From Cellulomonas hominis (GTDB lineage Bacteria > Actinomycetota > Actinomycetes > Actinomycetales > Cellulomonadaceae): a DNA stretch of 64,000 nucleotides. Both the position numbers and the translations under genes were made by a program. The DNA is taken from positions 1 through 64,000 of the forward strand of contig NZ_CABEGA010000040.1 of NCBI RefSeq assembly GCF_901521055.1, given 5' to 3'. The notes below the pieces were generated by a model. That model did no database searches, was not told the DNA's origin, and was given only the letters and a program-made list of their open reading frames with translations. Position 1 is the stretch's first letter. Every line of letters starts with the position of its first letter. Below, in pieces: positions 37,006 through 45,708 of this stretch.

Positions 37006-38775
37006 ATGTCCGACCAGCACGACTCCCCTGCCGCGCCCGCCGACCAGGCCGGCCCGCTGCGCGTCGCCCTCGCCCAGATCGACACCTGCGTCGGCGACAT
37101 CGCCGGCAACACGGCGGCGGTCCTCGACTGGGCCCGCCGGGCCGCCGACGCCGGCGCCGACCTCGTGGCGTTCCCCGAGATGACCGTCACCGGCTACCCG
37201 ATCGAGGACCTCGCGCTGCGGGCGTCGTTCCGCCGGGGCGCCGAGCGCGGGCTGGCCGACCTGGCCGCGGCGCTGGACGAGGCGGGCCTCGGGGGGCTGA
37301 CCGTCGTGGTCGGCACCGTCGGCGAGCGGACCACCCGCGAGCACGACGGTGCGCCCGCCCGGCCGACCAACCAGGCCGTCGTGCTCCGCGGCGGGCTCGT
37401 GCAGCAGCGGTACGACAAGCACCACCTGCCGAACTACGGCGTGTTCGACGAGTTCCGCATCTTCGCGCCCGGCGGGGAGCCCACGGTCGTCGACGTCGCC
37501 GGACGCCGCGTCGGCATCCTCATCTGCGAGGACATCTGGCAGGACGGCCCGGTCGCGGAGCTGTCCGACGACGACCTCGACCTGCTGCTCGTCATCAACG
37601 GCTCCCCCTTCGAGGAGGGCAAGGGGCACATCCGCACGGAGCTGGCCGCCCGCCGGTCCGCCGAGGTCGCCGCCCCCGTCGCCTACGTCAACATGGTCGG
37701 CGGCCAGGACGACCTGGTGTTCGACGGCGGCTCGTTCGTCATCGGGCCGGACGGGACCGTGCTGGCGTCCGCGCCGCAGTTCGTCGAGCACCTGCTGGTG
37801 TGGGACGTCCCCGTGCGCGGCGCCGCCCTGGAGCGCGGGCGGCTCAGCCCGCCGCTGGACCGGGACGAGGAGATCTACCGGGCGCTGGTCACCGGCCTGG
37901 CGGGGTACGTCCGCAAGAACGGCTTCCGGTCCGTCGTGCTCGGCATGTCCGGCGGCATCGACTCCGCGCTCGTCGCGGCCGTCGCGGCGGACGCCATCGG
38001 CGGGGACAAGGTCGTGGGCGTCTCGATGCCGTCGCGCTGGTCCTCCGACCACAGCAAGGACGACGCGGCGGACCTCGCCCGGCGCGTGGGCGCCGACTAC
38101 CGGGTGCAGGCCATCAAGCCGATGGTCGACGCGTTCGAGGGCGAGATGGCGCTCGAGGGCGTGGCCGCGGAGAACCTGCAGGCGCGGGTCCGCGGCGTCA
38201 TCCTCATGGCCCTGTCCAACGCCGAGGGCCACCTGGTCCTGGCGACCGGCAACAAGACCGAGCTGGCCGTCGGGTACTCGACGATCTACGGCGACGCGGT
38301 CGGCGGGTACGCACCGCTCAAGGACGTCGACAAGTCCCGCGTGTGGGCGCTCGCGCGCTGGCGGAACAACCACGCGGTGGACGCCGGCGAGGTCCCCCCG
38401 ATCCCGGAGAACTCGATCACCAAGCCGCCGTCGGCCGAGCTCCGGCCCGGTCAGGTCGACCAGGACTCGCTGCCGCCGTACGACCTGCTGGACCAGGTGC
38501 TCGACGCCTACGTCGAGCACGCGGAGGGCCGCGCCGAGCTGTTGGCCCGCGGGTTCGACCCGGAGATCGTCGACAAGGTGCTCTCGCTCGTGGACCGTGC
38601 CGAGTGGAAGCGCCGGCAGTACCCCCTCGGCCCGAAGGTCACGGCCCTGGCGTTCGGGCGGGACCGTAGGCTGCCGATCACCACGCGCTGGCGCGAGCCG
38701 GTCGACACCACCGCCTCGGCGGAGGCCACCGAGCGCGCGACCGGCACGACCACCGACCCCGTGGAGCAGCACTGA
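37006..38775 (+). CDS. nadE: Glutamine-dependent NAD+ synthetase
   Basis: A 589-residue enzyme. The N-terminal nitrilase-fold glutaminase (residues about 18-270) carries the Glu58-Lys138-Cys174 triad ([32 protein letters not shown]). The C-terminal synthetase has the PP-loop [13 protein letters not shown] and [18 protein letters not shown]. It amidates nicotinate adenine dinucleotide to NAD+ using glutamine ammonia channelled internally. A TAGGCT-like -10 sits just upstream of the ATG, suggesting a very short leader. The stop overlaps the panB start by one base, so the two cofactor genes are coupled. Confidence 0.95.
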   Translation: MSDQHDSPAAPADQAGPLRVALAQIDTCVGDIAGNTAAVLDWARRAADAGADLVAFPEMTVTGYPIEDLALRASFRRGAERGLADLAAALDEAGLGGLTVVVGTVGERTTREHDGAPARPTNQAVVLRGGLVQQRYDKHHLPNYGVFDEFRIFAPGGEPTVVDVAGRRVGILICEDIWQDGPVAELSDDDLDLLLVINGSPFEEGKGHIRTELAARRSAEVAAPVAYVNMVGGQDDLVFDGGSFVIGPDGTVLASAPQFVEHLLVWDVPVRGAALERGRLSPPLDRDEEIYRALVTGLAGYVRKNGFRSVVLGMSGGIDSALVAAVAADAIGGDKVVGVSMPSRWSSDHSKDDAADLARRVGADYRVQAIKPMVDAFEGEMALEGVAAENLQARVRGVILMALSNAEGHLVLATGNKTELAVGYSTIYGDAVGGYAPLKDVDKSRVWALARWRNNHAVDAGEVPPIPENSITKPPSAELRPGQVDQDSLPPYDLLDQVLDAYVEHAEGRAELLARGFDPEIVDKVLSLVDRAEWKRRQYPLGPKVTALAFGRDRRLPITTRWREPVDTTASAEATERATGTTTDPVEQH

Positions 38776-39599
38776 TGTCCGAGCAGACCCCCGCCCCCGT
38801 CCGGCGGGTCCGCGTGCACCACCTCGCCGAGGCCAAGCAGCGCGGCGAGAAGCTGACGATGCTGACCGCGTACGACTTCGTGACGGCCCGCATCTTCGAC
38901 GAGGCCGGCATCGACCTGCTGCTCGTCGGCGACTCCATCGGCAACACCATGCTCGGCCACACCTCGCCCATCCCGGTGACGGTGGACGAGATGATCCCGC
39001 CGACCCGCGCCGTGGTCCGGGCCACCCGGCGGGCGCTCGTCGTCGCGGACCTGCCGTTCGGCTCGTACGAGTCGGGCCCCGGGCAGGCGCTGGCCACCGC
39101 GGTGCGGTACCTCAAGGAGGCCGGCGCCCACGCCGTGAAGTTCGAGGGCGGCGTCCGCGTCGCCCCGCAGATCCGGGCCCTGACCGACGCGGGCATCCCC
39201 GTCGTCGCCCACCTCGGGTTCACGCCCCAGTCGGAGAACGCCCTCGGCGGGCACCGCGTCCAGGGCCGCGGCGACGAGGCCGCCGAGCGCCTGGCGGCCG
39301 ACGCCGTCGCCGTGCAGGAGGCGGGCGCGGTCGCGGTCGTCCTCGAGATGGTGCCGGCGCCCGTCGCCGCCCGGGTCACCGAGATCCTGCACATCCCGAC
39401 CATCGGCATCGGCGCCGGCGCGGACTGCGACGGCCAGGTGCTCGTGTGGACCGACATGGCGGGGATGAGCGACTGGTCCCCGCGGTTCGCGAAGCAGTTC
39501 GCGGCCGTCGGCGCGCTGCTCGGCGAGGCCGCGCGGTCCTACGCGGCCGAGGTCCGCGGCGGGCAGTTCCCGGACGCCGACCACTCGTTCCTCAGCTGA
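38775..39599 (+). CDS. panB: 3-methyl-2-oxobutanoate hydroxymethyltransferase
   Basis: A 274-residue TIM-barrel enzyme of pantothenate synthesis: alpha-ketoisovalerate plus methylene-THF gives ketopantoate. Signatures: [29 protein letters not shown] (Mg-binding Asp and Ser), [22 protein letters not shown], the catalytic Glu in [11 protein letters not shown], and [18 protein letters not shown]. The start overlaps the nadE stop (TGATG). Length is normal. panC and panD are not in the window. Confidence 0.95.
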   Translation: MSEQTPAPVRRVRVHHLAEAKQRGEKLTMLTAYDFVTARIFDEAGIDLLLVGDSIGNTMLGHTSPIPVTVDEMIPPTRAVVRATRRALVVADLPFGSYESGPGQALATAVRYLKEAGAHAVKFEGGVRVAPQIRALTDAGIPVVAHLGFTPQSENALGGHRVQGRGDEAAERLAADAVAVQEAGAVAVVLEMVPAPVAARVTEILHIPTIGIGAGADCDGQVLVWTDMAGMSDWSPRFAKQFAAVGALLGEAARSYAAEVRGGQFPDADHSFLS

Positions 39600-39622
39600 C
39601 CGGCCGGCGTCGGGCAGCCGGG

Positions 39623-40930
39623 GTGGCCGGCGTGCGGGTGCTCGCCGCGGTGCTGCTCGCCCTGGGAGCCGGGGTGCTGCTGGTCCTGGTCCGACCCGAC
39701 GTGGTCGGGCTCGCGGGGGTCGAGCCGGTCGCACAGCTCGTGGCCCTGCGGGGCGTGCAGGCGGTGGCGCTGGCGGTCGGGGCGGTCGTGCTCGCGGCCG
39801 TCGGCGGGGTGCTGCTGCGGGCCGGCCGCCGGACCGACGGCCCGACACGGGCACGGCGTCGCCGGGGTGCGACGGTCGTGCTCACGTGCGCCGCGGTGCT
39901 CGGGCTGGGCGCCGCCGGCCACGTGACGGTCCTGGCCGCGCGGGGGGTCGACGGCTCCGGCCCGGGCGAGCGGGCGGAGGCCGGCCTCGTCGTCCTGTCG
40001 TTCAACACCTTCGACGCGGTGACCGCTGCCGAGATCGCCGAGCTGGTCGCCGCCCAGGACGCCGACGTGGCCGTCCTGCCGGAGACGAGCGGCGACACCG
40101 CGCGCGCCGCCGCCCGGGCCCTGACGCGGGACGGCCGTCCCACAACGGCGCTCGCCTCCGACGCCGCCGGCACCCGCGTCGAGGGCACCGCGCTGCTGGT
40201 CCGTGCCGACCTCGGGCCGTTCGACCAGGTCACCGAGGGCCTCCCGGCCACGGACCTGGGCACGTTCGCCGCCGTCCCCGCCACGGCCAGCACCGCAGGC
40301 ACCAGAGGGATCGCCAGCACCGCAGGCACGGGTACGGGCGTGTCCACCACGTACACCGTGTCCCCTGCCGGCGGCACCCCCCTTCCCGACGACGCGACCA
40401 CCGCGTACACCGTGTCCCCTGCCGGCGGCACCCCCCTTCCCGACGGCGCGACCGCCGCGTACACGGGGGACACGGTTCCGAGGAGTGGGGTCTCCCTGCC
40501 GCGAGACACCGGGGTCACCGCGGACCCGGTAGACATCGAGGACTCGACCGCGGGCTCCCCGCCGCCGACGCTGGTGGCGACGCACCTGCGCGCTCCCTCG
40601 GCGCGGGCGTCGATGCCCGAGTGGCGCGCGCACACCGCTGCGATCGCCGCCGTCTGCCGGGCCACCCCGGGGGTCGTGGTCGCCGGCGACCTCAACGCCA
40701 CGCTGGACCACCCCGGCCTGCGCGAGCTCGGTCCGTGCGTGGACGCCGCAGAGCAGGCGGGGGCCGCGGGCCTGGGCACCTGGCCCGCGCAGGTGCCGAC
40801 GGTGCTCGGAGCGCCGATCGACCACGTGCTCGTCGACGGCCGCGCGTGGCGGGTCACGGGGTTCGCCGTGCTGCAGGCGGTCGGCGGCAGCGACCACCGG
40901 CCCGTGGTCGCCCACCTCGCCCGCCGCTGA
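39623..40930 (+). CDS. Membrane-anchored endonuclease/exonuclease/phosphatase-family protein with internal repeat
   Basis: A 435-residue protein. Three N-terminal helices (residues about 5-25, 42-65, 82-105) precede an EEP (DNase I-like) domain: VVLSFNTFDA with the metal/phosphate Asn, DADVAVLPETSG with the metal Glu, VVAGDLNATLDHPGL, and the final SDHRPVVAHL. It should face outside the cell as a phosphodiesterase or phosphatase of unknown substrate. Between LGTFAAVP and TLVATHLRAP the fold is interrupted by a ~100-residue Thr/Pro/Ser-rich insertion containing two exact-looking 18-residue repeats. Alternative GTG at 39632. Confidence 0.78.
   Translation: MAGVRVLAAVLLALGAGVLLVLVRPDVVGLAGVEPVAQLVALRGVQAVALAVGAVVLAAVGGVLLRAGRRTDGPTRARRRRGATVVLTCAAVLGLGAAGHVTVLAARGVDGSGPGERAEAGLVVLSFNTFDAVTAAEIAELVAAQDADVAVLPETSGDTARAAARALTRDGRPTTALASDAAGTRVEGTALLVRADLGPFDQVTEGLPATDLGTFAAVPATASTAGTRGIASTAGTGTGVSTTYTVSPAGGTPLPDDATTAYTVSPAGGTPLPDGATAAYTGDTVPRSGVSLPRDTGVTADPVDIEDSTAGSPPPTLVATHLRAPSARASMPEWRAHTAAIAAVCRATPGVVVAGDLNATLDHPGLRELGPCVDAAEQAGAAGLGTWPAQVPTVLGAPIDHVLVDGRAWRVTGFAVLQAVGGSDHRPVVAHLARR
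40351..40458 (+). repeat. Two tandem 54-bp repeats inside the EEP gene
   Basis: Copies 40351-40404 and 40405-40458 differ at only a few positions, and a decayed third copy starts at 40459. The period is 54 bases, so each adds 18 residues (YTVSPAGGTPLPD...) in frame. Each copy includes the small palindrome TGCCGGCGGCA. The insertion falls in a surface loop of the EEP domain. Confidence 0.9.
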
Positions 40931-41045
40931 CCCACCGACCGACTCGCCGCTGACCCCCTGCCGACCGACCCGCCCCAGCAGACCCGCGCGCGCCACGCAC
41001 CCGGATCGCGCCGTCCGGCGCCCCTGCTCCCCTACCCTCGACCCC

Positions 41046-41894
41046 ATGCGCCGACTCCCCGCCGCCGACCAGCCGCGGGCGGCGCACCCCGGCGACGGCC
41101 CGGCGTCCGCGTCCGCCCGGCGCGCCGGACCGGCTGACCCCGGGGCCCCGCGCCCGGCCCGCCGCCCTCCCGCGAGGACCACACCCCTGCGCCTGACGCG
41201 GCGGGGTCTCGTCGTCCTCGGGACGGCTGCGGCCGTGCTGCTCGGCGTGGTCGTCGCCCTCGTGGTCCTGGTCGTCCGCCTGCTCGGCGGGCCGGCGCCC
41301 GCGGCCGACCCGGTCTTGCCGCCCCCCGCCGTCACCTGCGTCCCGGACGCGACGACCACGCAGAACTGCTGGCCCGCCATCACGGAGGGCACGGACCCGC
41401 GGCTCGAGGTCTCCCCGTGGGTGACGGGGCGGCTCCTCGCCGGTGACGTGCGCACGGTGCTCGACCACGTCGCCGCACGCTTCGACGCAGAGGTGGAGCC
41501 CGTCGACGTCGACAGCTCGTGGGGGTGGGCCTACCGCTCGGTCCGCGGCGAGGGCGGCAGCGACGGCGCTGACGGCGCTGACGGCACCGACGGCACCGAC
41601 GGCGAGGGTGCCGACGGCAGCGCGGAGGTCGCCGGCGGCGCCGAGCTGTCCAACCACGCGTCCGGCACCTCGATCGACCTGAACGCCACCGAGCACCCGC
41701 TGGGCGCCACCGGCACGTTCACCGACGACCAGGTCGCGGCCGTACGGGCGATCCTGGCCGAGGTGGCGCCGGTGGTCGCGTGGGGCGGGGACTTCGGCGG
41801 CCGGGCGGACGAGATGCACTTCGAGATCGTCGGGGACGCCGAGGCCGTGGCGGAGGTCGCGCGCCGGCTGCGCGGGGAGCCGGCGGCCGGCTGA
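41046..41894 (+). CDS. Membrane-anchored M15/VanY-like D-Ala-D-Ala carboxypeptidase-domain protein
   Basis: A 282-residue protein: a ~45-residue Pro/Arg-rich cytosolic N-terminus, one helix (about 53-80), then an extracytoplasmic M15-type zinc peptidase domain. Zinc and catalytic residues are in LSNHASGTSIDLNAT (SxH...D) and DEMHFEI (E..H). In the middle a low-complexity acidic insertion (GSDGADGADGTDGTDGEGADGS) looks like replication-slippage growth. It probably trims peptidoglycan stem peptides. A TACCCT element about 10 bases before the ATG suggests a near-leaderless transcript. Confidence 0.78.
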   Translation: MRRLPAADQPRAAHPGDGPASASARRAGPADPGAPRPARRPPARTTPLRLTRRGLVVLGTAAAVLLGVVVALVVLVVRLLGGPAPAADPVLPPPAVTCVPDATTTQNCWPAITEGTDPRLEVSPWVTGRLLAGDVRTVLDHVAARFDAEVEPVDVDSSWGWAYRSVRGEGGSDGADGADGTDGTDGEGADGSAEVAGGAELSNHASGTSIDLNATEHPLGATGTFTDDQVAAVRAILAEVAPVVAWGGDFGGRADEMHFEIVGDAEAVAEVARRLRGEPAAG

Positions 41895-41898
41895 CCCC

Positions 41899-42072
41899 TC
41901 AGCGGTCCTGGCGGTCCTCCTCGTCCCACGCCTCGCTGCGGGCGCGGGCCCGATCCAGAGCGTGCTGCGCCGCCTCCCGCGTCGGGTAGGGCCCCATCAG
42001 GTGCGTCCACGACGACTGCTTGCCCTGCTCGACCTGGCCGGTCCGGGTGTTGTAGAAGAACTCCTCGGCCAC
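41899..42072 (-). CDS. Small SPOR-like protein
   Basis: A 57-residue protein read from GTG at 42072: residues 5-20 are FFYNTRTGQVEQGKQS, then WTHLMGPYPTREAAQHAL, ending EAWDEEDRQDR. This matches the short actinobacterial proteins annotated as SPOR-domain-containing, often beside map. GGGAGG precedes the start at good spacing. It converges with the M15 gene and diverges from the map remnant. Function unknown. Confidence 0.75.
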   Translation of the reverse strand: MAEEFFYNTRTGQVEQGKQSSWTHLMGPYPTREAAQHALDRARARSEAWDEEDRQDR

Positions 42073-42143
42073 GACGCCCTCCCGGTGCGGTGCTCCGCCC
42101 CGCGGGTCATCGCGCGGGGCTCCTGGTTCGTAGACTGCCAGGT

Positions 42144-42802
42144 ATGACGTCCGTCCACGCGCCGAGGCCGGCGCTCGTGCCGGGCACGAGTTCCTGCTCG
42201 ACCACCGCGCCTACCCCTCGACGCTGGGCTACCGGGGCTTCCCCAAGTCCGTCTGCACCTCCGTCAACGAGGTGGTCTGCCACGGCATCCCCGACTCGAC
42301 CGTCCTGGAGGACGGCGACATCGTGAACGTCGACATCACGGCGTTCATCGGCGGGGTGCACGGCGACAACAACGCGACGTTCCTCGTCGGCGACGTCGAC
42401 GAGGAGTCCCGGCTGCTCGTCGAGCGGACGCGTGAGGCGCTGCACCGGGCGATCAAGGTCGTCGCCCCGGGCCGGGAGATCAACGTCATCGGCCGGGTCA
42501 TCGAGAAGTACGCCGCGCGGTTCGGCTACGGCGTCGTGCGGGACTACACCGGGCACGGCGTCGGTGAGGCGTTCCACTCCGGCCTGGTCGTCCCGCACTA
42601 CGACGCCGCCCCCCAGTACGACCGGGTGATCGAGCCCGGCATGGTGTTCACCATCGAGCCGATGCTCAACCTCGGCACCGCCGACTGGACGACCTGGGAC
42701 GACGGGTGGACGGTTGTCACCGCCGACCTGCGCCGCAGCGCCCAGTTCGAGCACACCTTGCTCGTCACCGACACCGGAGCGGAGATCCTGACCCTGCCAT
42801 GA
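42144..42802 (+). pseudogene. map: Methionine aminopeptidase with internal 5' deletion and frameshift
   Basis: The body (frame of 42185-42802) is a type I methionine aminopeptidase starting abruptly at [21 protein letters not shown]. All metal and catalytic residues remain: [39 protein letters not shown] and AQFEHTLL. The expected ~70 preceding residues are missing. A typical map beginning, [14 protein letters not shown], starts at ATG 42144 but in another frame and runs to a stop at 42326. The body frame has no ATG, GTG or TTG between the stop at 42131 and GTG 42272, which is inside the active-site region. So about 200 bases (3n+1) seem deleted around 42180-42186, in the genome or the assembly. 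Confidence 0.8.
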
Positions 42803-43596
42803 GCCACCACACCTCCACCGACGCCCCCCGCGCGTTCGGCATCGACATCGGCGGATCCGGCATCAAGGGCGCGCCGGTCGACCTGGCCACCGGCGAGTTC
42901 GCCGCCGACCGCGTCCGCATCCCGACCCCGCAGCCCGCGACCCCCGCGGCGGTGGCGGCGACCGTGGCCGAGCTGGTCCGGTCGTTCGACCTGCCGGACG
43001 ACACCCCGATCGGAGTCACGTTCCCCGCCGTCGTGCAGCACGGCGTCGCGCGGTCCGCCGCGAACGTCGACGTGTCGTGGATCGGCACCAACATCGAGCA
43101 CGTCATCGGTGACGCCGTCGGGCGCCGCGTCCTCGCGGTGAACGACGCCGACGCGGCCGGGTACGCGGAGACGCTGTACGGCGCGGCGCGGTCGACGTCC
43201 GGGGTCACGTTCATCTGCACGCTCGGCACCGGCATCGGGACGGCGATCGTCGTCGACGGCGTCCTCGTCCCGAACCTCGAGCTCGGGCACCTGGAGATCG
43301 ACGGGCACGACGCCGAGACGCGCGCCGCGGACTCGGCCCGCGAGCGCGAGGACCTGGACTTCGAGCAGTGGTCCGCCCGGCTGCAGCGATACTTCGGCGT
43401 CATCGAGGACCTGTTCTGGCCGGACCTCATCGTCGTGGGCGGTGGCGTCAGCAAGCACCACGAGAAGTTCCTGCCGCTGCTGCACCTGCGCGCCCCGATC
43501 GTCCCCGCGCAGCTGCGCAACGCCGCGGGCATCGTCGGCGCCGCCGCGCTGGCGGCCCGGCAGGGCGAGCCCGTCGCGGGGGTCAAGCCGGCCTGA
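42799..43596 (+). CDS. ppgK: Polyphosphate glucokinase (ROK family)
   Basis: A 265-residue sugar kinase very like Mycobacterium tuberculosis PPGK, which phosphorylates glucose using polyphosphate or ATP. Phosphate-1 motif [44 protein letters not shown] (catalytic Asp), [19 protein letters not shown] and ELGHLEIDG are all present, and [22 protein letters not shown] is the C-terminal signature. The ATG overlaps the map stop (ATGA), so its translation may depend on ribosomes finishing map, which matters because map is broken. Confidence 0.93.
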   Translation: MSHHTSTDAPRAFGIDIGGSGIKGAPVDLATGEFAADRVRIPTPQPATPAAVAATVAELVRSFDLPDDTPIGVTFPAVVQHGVARSAANVDVSWIGTNIEHVIGDAVGRRVLAVNDADAAGYAETLYGAARSTSGVTFICTLGTGIGTAIVVDGVLVPNLELGHLEIDGHDAETRAADSAREREDLDFEQWSARLQRYFGVIEDLFWPDLIVVGGGVSKHHEKFLPLLHLRAPIVPAQLRNAAGIVGAAALAARQGEPVAGVKPA

Positions 43597-43637
43597 TCTC
43601 GCTGGCGGTGGGGGTCCGCCGGCCCTAGCGTCGGGGC

Positions 43638-44045
43638 ATGGGACTCGTGATGAGCCAGCTGTGCGTCGACGCCCAGGACCCCCGCGCGCTCGCGCAGTGG
43701 TGGTCGCAGGTCCTGGGCTGGCCGGTGGTCGAGGACGACGACGAGCTGGCCGTCGAACCGCCGGACGGGTCGGGCCTGTCGTTGCTGTTCGTCGAGGTGC
43801 CGGAGCGCAAGCAGGTCAAGAACCGCCTGCACCTCGACCTGCGGCCGCCGGACGGGTCGGACCAGGCGACCGAGCTGTCGAGGCTGCGCGAGCTCGGCGC
43901 GGTGCCGGTCGACGTCGGCCAGGGCCCGGAGGTCACGTGGCACGTCCTGGCCGACCCCGAGGGCAACGAGTTCTGCCTGCTGCGCAGCACGCCGTCGCAG
44001 CTGGCGGCCTTCCTGGCGGCGGAGCAGGACGGCGCGACCGCGTGA
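43638..44045 (+). CDS. VOC-superfamily (glyoxalase-like) protein
   Basis: A 135-residue protein with two betaalphabetabetabeta modules: [25 protein letters not shown], then [23 protein letters not shown] and [18 protein letters not shown]. This is the glyoxalase_6-like actinobacterial type. The HLDL and EGNEFCLL positions are the likely metal ligands. Function within the superfamily (lyase, dioxygenase or resistance protein) cannot be deduced. Confidence 0.8.
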   Translation: MGLVMSQLCVDAQDPRALAQWWSQVLGWPVVEDDDELAVEPPDGSGLSLLFVEVPERKQVKNRLHLDLRPPDGSDQATELSRLRELGAVPVDVGQGPEVTWHVLADPEGNEFCLLRSTPSQLAAFLAAEQDGATA

Positions 44046-44116
44046 CCTGCGCTGCGGATGCGGCGCCGCACCCGCGGGCATAGCGTCGGGAGCGACCCGT
44101 TCGAGAAGGAGGACGC

Positions 44117-44290
44117 ATGGGACTCGACGACAAGATCGAGAACGCGACCGAGAAGCTGTCCGGCAAGGCCAAGGAGGGCGCCGGCCGCGCGACGGACGAC
44201 GAGCGCCTCGAGGCCGAGGGCCGCGGCGACCAGTCGAAGGCCGACCTCAAGGACGCCGGCGAGAAGATCAAGGACGCGTTCAAGCACTGA
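44117..44290 (+). CDS. CsbD-family stress protein
   Basis: A 57-residue hydrophilic protein ([20 protein letters not shown] at the start, then [27 protein letters not shown]) with the CsbD fingerprint. CsbD proteins are general-stress (SigB-type) induced in Bacillus and of unknown mechanism. GAAGGAGG precedes the ATG. It ends at a very strong terminator. Confidence 0.88.
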   Translation: MGLDDKIENATEKLSGKAKEGAGRATDDERLEAEGRGDQSKADLKDAGEKIKDAFKH

Positions 44291-44306
44291 CGTCCGACCA
44301 CCGCGC

Positions 44307-44339
44307 ACGCCCTGCCCCGGGCACTCCGGGGCAGGGCGT
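44307..44339 (+). terminator. 14-bp perfect stem-loop terminator
   Basis: Arms 44307-44320 and 44326-44339 pair perfectly around a 5-base loop (GCACT), 16 bases after the CsbD stop. Confidence 0.88.
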
Positions 44340-44459
44340 CGTGCTGTCCCGGCCGGGACCGCGCAGCGCCCGGGTCCCCCGATCGGGTGCACGCGGACCT
44401 GCGCGAACGCACCGGACCGTCGTAGCGTGGCGGGACCCGAGGTGCGAAGGAGCTCATCG

Positions 44460-44633
44460 ATGTGCGAGGACCCGACGGAGGACCAGGCGGTGCCCCCCGC
44501 CCGGCCGGAGCGCGCCGGGCTGGAGCACGCCGGGCTGGAGCACGCCGACCCGCCGGAGGTCGCCCGCCGGCAGCTCCCGCGCCAGCGGGGGTCGCTGGAG
44601 GACCTGCCGGACGACGCCGACGGGGAGCGCTAG
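44460..44633 (+). CDS. Small charged protein, unknown
   Basis: A 57-residue hydrophilic protein (MCEDPTEDQAVPPARPERAG ... QRGSLEDLPDDADGER) with a short duplicated GLEHA unit. AAGGAG lies about 7 bases before the ATG. The stop overlaps the stop of the convergent gene at 44630. No family recognised. The start and coding status rest on the ribosome site and codon pattern only. Confidence 0.5.
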   Translation: MCEDPTEDQAVPPARPERAGLEHAGLEHADPPEVARRQLPRQRGSLEDLPDDADGER

Positions 44634-44950
44634 TCCGGCGGTGGGAGGGCCCGCACCGGGGCCTGGAACTGCGGCTCGCCGTGGGCGGTCGGGACCGCCT
44701 TCCACTCCCCCGACTGCGCCAGGCCGACGACGTCCAGGTGCACCTGCGCGATGTCCGCGAGCGGGAGCGGGAAGTCCGGGGCCGTCGTGCGGCTCTCCGC
44801 CAGCGGCGCGCCGTGGACCCCGAGCAGCGTGAGCGTCCAGGTGACGGCCCCGGGCCCGGCGGCGACGGGCGAGTGCACCACCACGAAGCGGGCGCGTGCC
44901 GCCTCCGCGCCGCTCAGCGCGGCGATCCGAGGAAGCCGTCGGCGCGTCAT
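44630..44950 (-). CDS. Hypothetical protein
   Basis: A 106-residue protein, mostly beta-like with no signal or membrane segment: basic N-terminus (MTRRRLPRIAALSGAEAARA), then VHSPVAAGPGAVTWTLTLLG and IAQVHLDVVGLAQSGEWKAV. The ATG at 44950 was preferred over an upstream Arg-rich extension. Family unknown. It overlaps the convergent small gene by four bases at the stops. Confidence 0.5.
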   Translation of the reverse strand: MTRRRLPRIAALSGAEAARARFVVVHSPVAAGPGAVTWTLTLLGVHGAPLAESRTTAPDFPLPLADIAQVHLDVVGLAQSGEWKAVPTAHGEPQFQAPVRALPPPD

Positions 44951-45092
44951 CCACCTGCCCCCTGTGCGTCCCCCGGGCCGTCTGCTCCGGCCCCGACCAG
45001 CGTCGTCGGTGCTCCGCGGCGTCACTCAGGACGTTCGTCCCTCGCGGATAGGCCGATCAGGCTAGTGGGCCGATCAGGCAGCAGGGCGCGCC

Positions 45093-45623
45093 TCAGGCGG
45101 GCGCGTCGGGCTCCAGCCGCTTCTCGAGCAGCACCACGTCGCGCCAGCGGCCGGCGAGCGGCCCGTGCGTCATGCGGGCGAGCCGTTCCCGGGTCCCGAC
45201 GACCCGGAACCCCGCGGCGGCGTGCAGGGCGAGGCTCGGACCGTTCTCGGGGAACACCACCGACTGGACGGTCCAGATGCCGCCGCGGACCGCGGAGGCC
45301 AGCAGCGCGTCCATGAGGACCCGGCCGACGCCGCGACCGCGAGCGCCGGAGGACACGTACAGCGACGCCTCGACGACCCCCGCGTACACCGCGCGCGCCG
45401 AGACGGGCGACACCGCGGCCCAGCCGAGCAGCGTGCCGTCGTCGTCCAGCGCGACGAGCCGGTGCGCGCGCAGGTGTCCGGTGTCGAACCGCTCCCAGGT
45501 GGGCGCCTCGCTCTCGAACGTCGCGTGCCCCGTGGCGATGCCCGCGGCGTACACCGCCAGGACGTCGCTCGCGTGCCCGGCGGACATCGGGACCACGCGC
45601 ACCGTTCGCGCGGTCGTCGTCAT
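45093..45623 (-). CDS. GNAT acetyltransferase (phosphinothricin-acetyltransferase-like)
   Basis: A 176-residue GNAT enzyme. Motif A is EASLYVSSGARGRGVGRVLMDALLASA (R-G-x-G-V-G acetyl-CoA loop), preceded by LLGWAAVSPVSARAVYAGV and followed by NGPSLALHAAAGFRVVGTRERLARM, the pattern of the Pat/Bar/YncA group acting on amino groups of small molecules. The ATG at 45623 was chosen over a Pro/Arg-rich extension. Function in detoxification is inferred from the family only. Confidence 0.82.
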   Translation of the reverse strand: MTTTARTVRVVPMSAGHASDVLAVYAAGIATGHATFESEAPTWERFDTGHLRAHRLVALDDDGTLLGWAAVSPVSARAVYAGVVEASLYVSSGARGRGVGRVLMDALLASAVRGGIWTVQSVVFPENGPSLALHAAAGFRVVGTRERLARMTHGPLAGRWRDVVLLEKRLEPDAPA

Positions 45624-45708
45624 GCCCGGGCGCGTTCGGTCGACATGCGGCCATCCTGGCGCACCGGGCGGGCGCGGGCGAGAGCGGCCGGGCGGGAGCG
45701 GCCTGCGG

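Noticed and set aside
40351-40480. CRISPR-like direct repeats
   Set aside because: Copies are contiguous without spacers, in frame with a real gene, and only two are intact.
42272-42802. Functional short methionine aminopeptidase from GTG 42272
   Set aside because: It would begin inside the VCHGIPD metal-site strand and lack the first ~100 residues, including a conserved part of the fold; the remnant start at 42144 shows a deletion instead.
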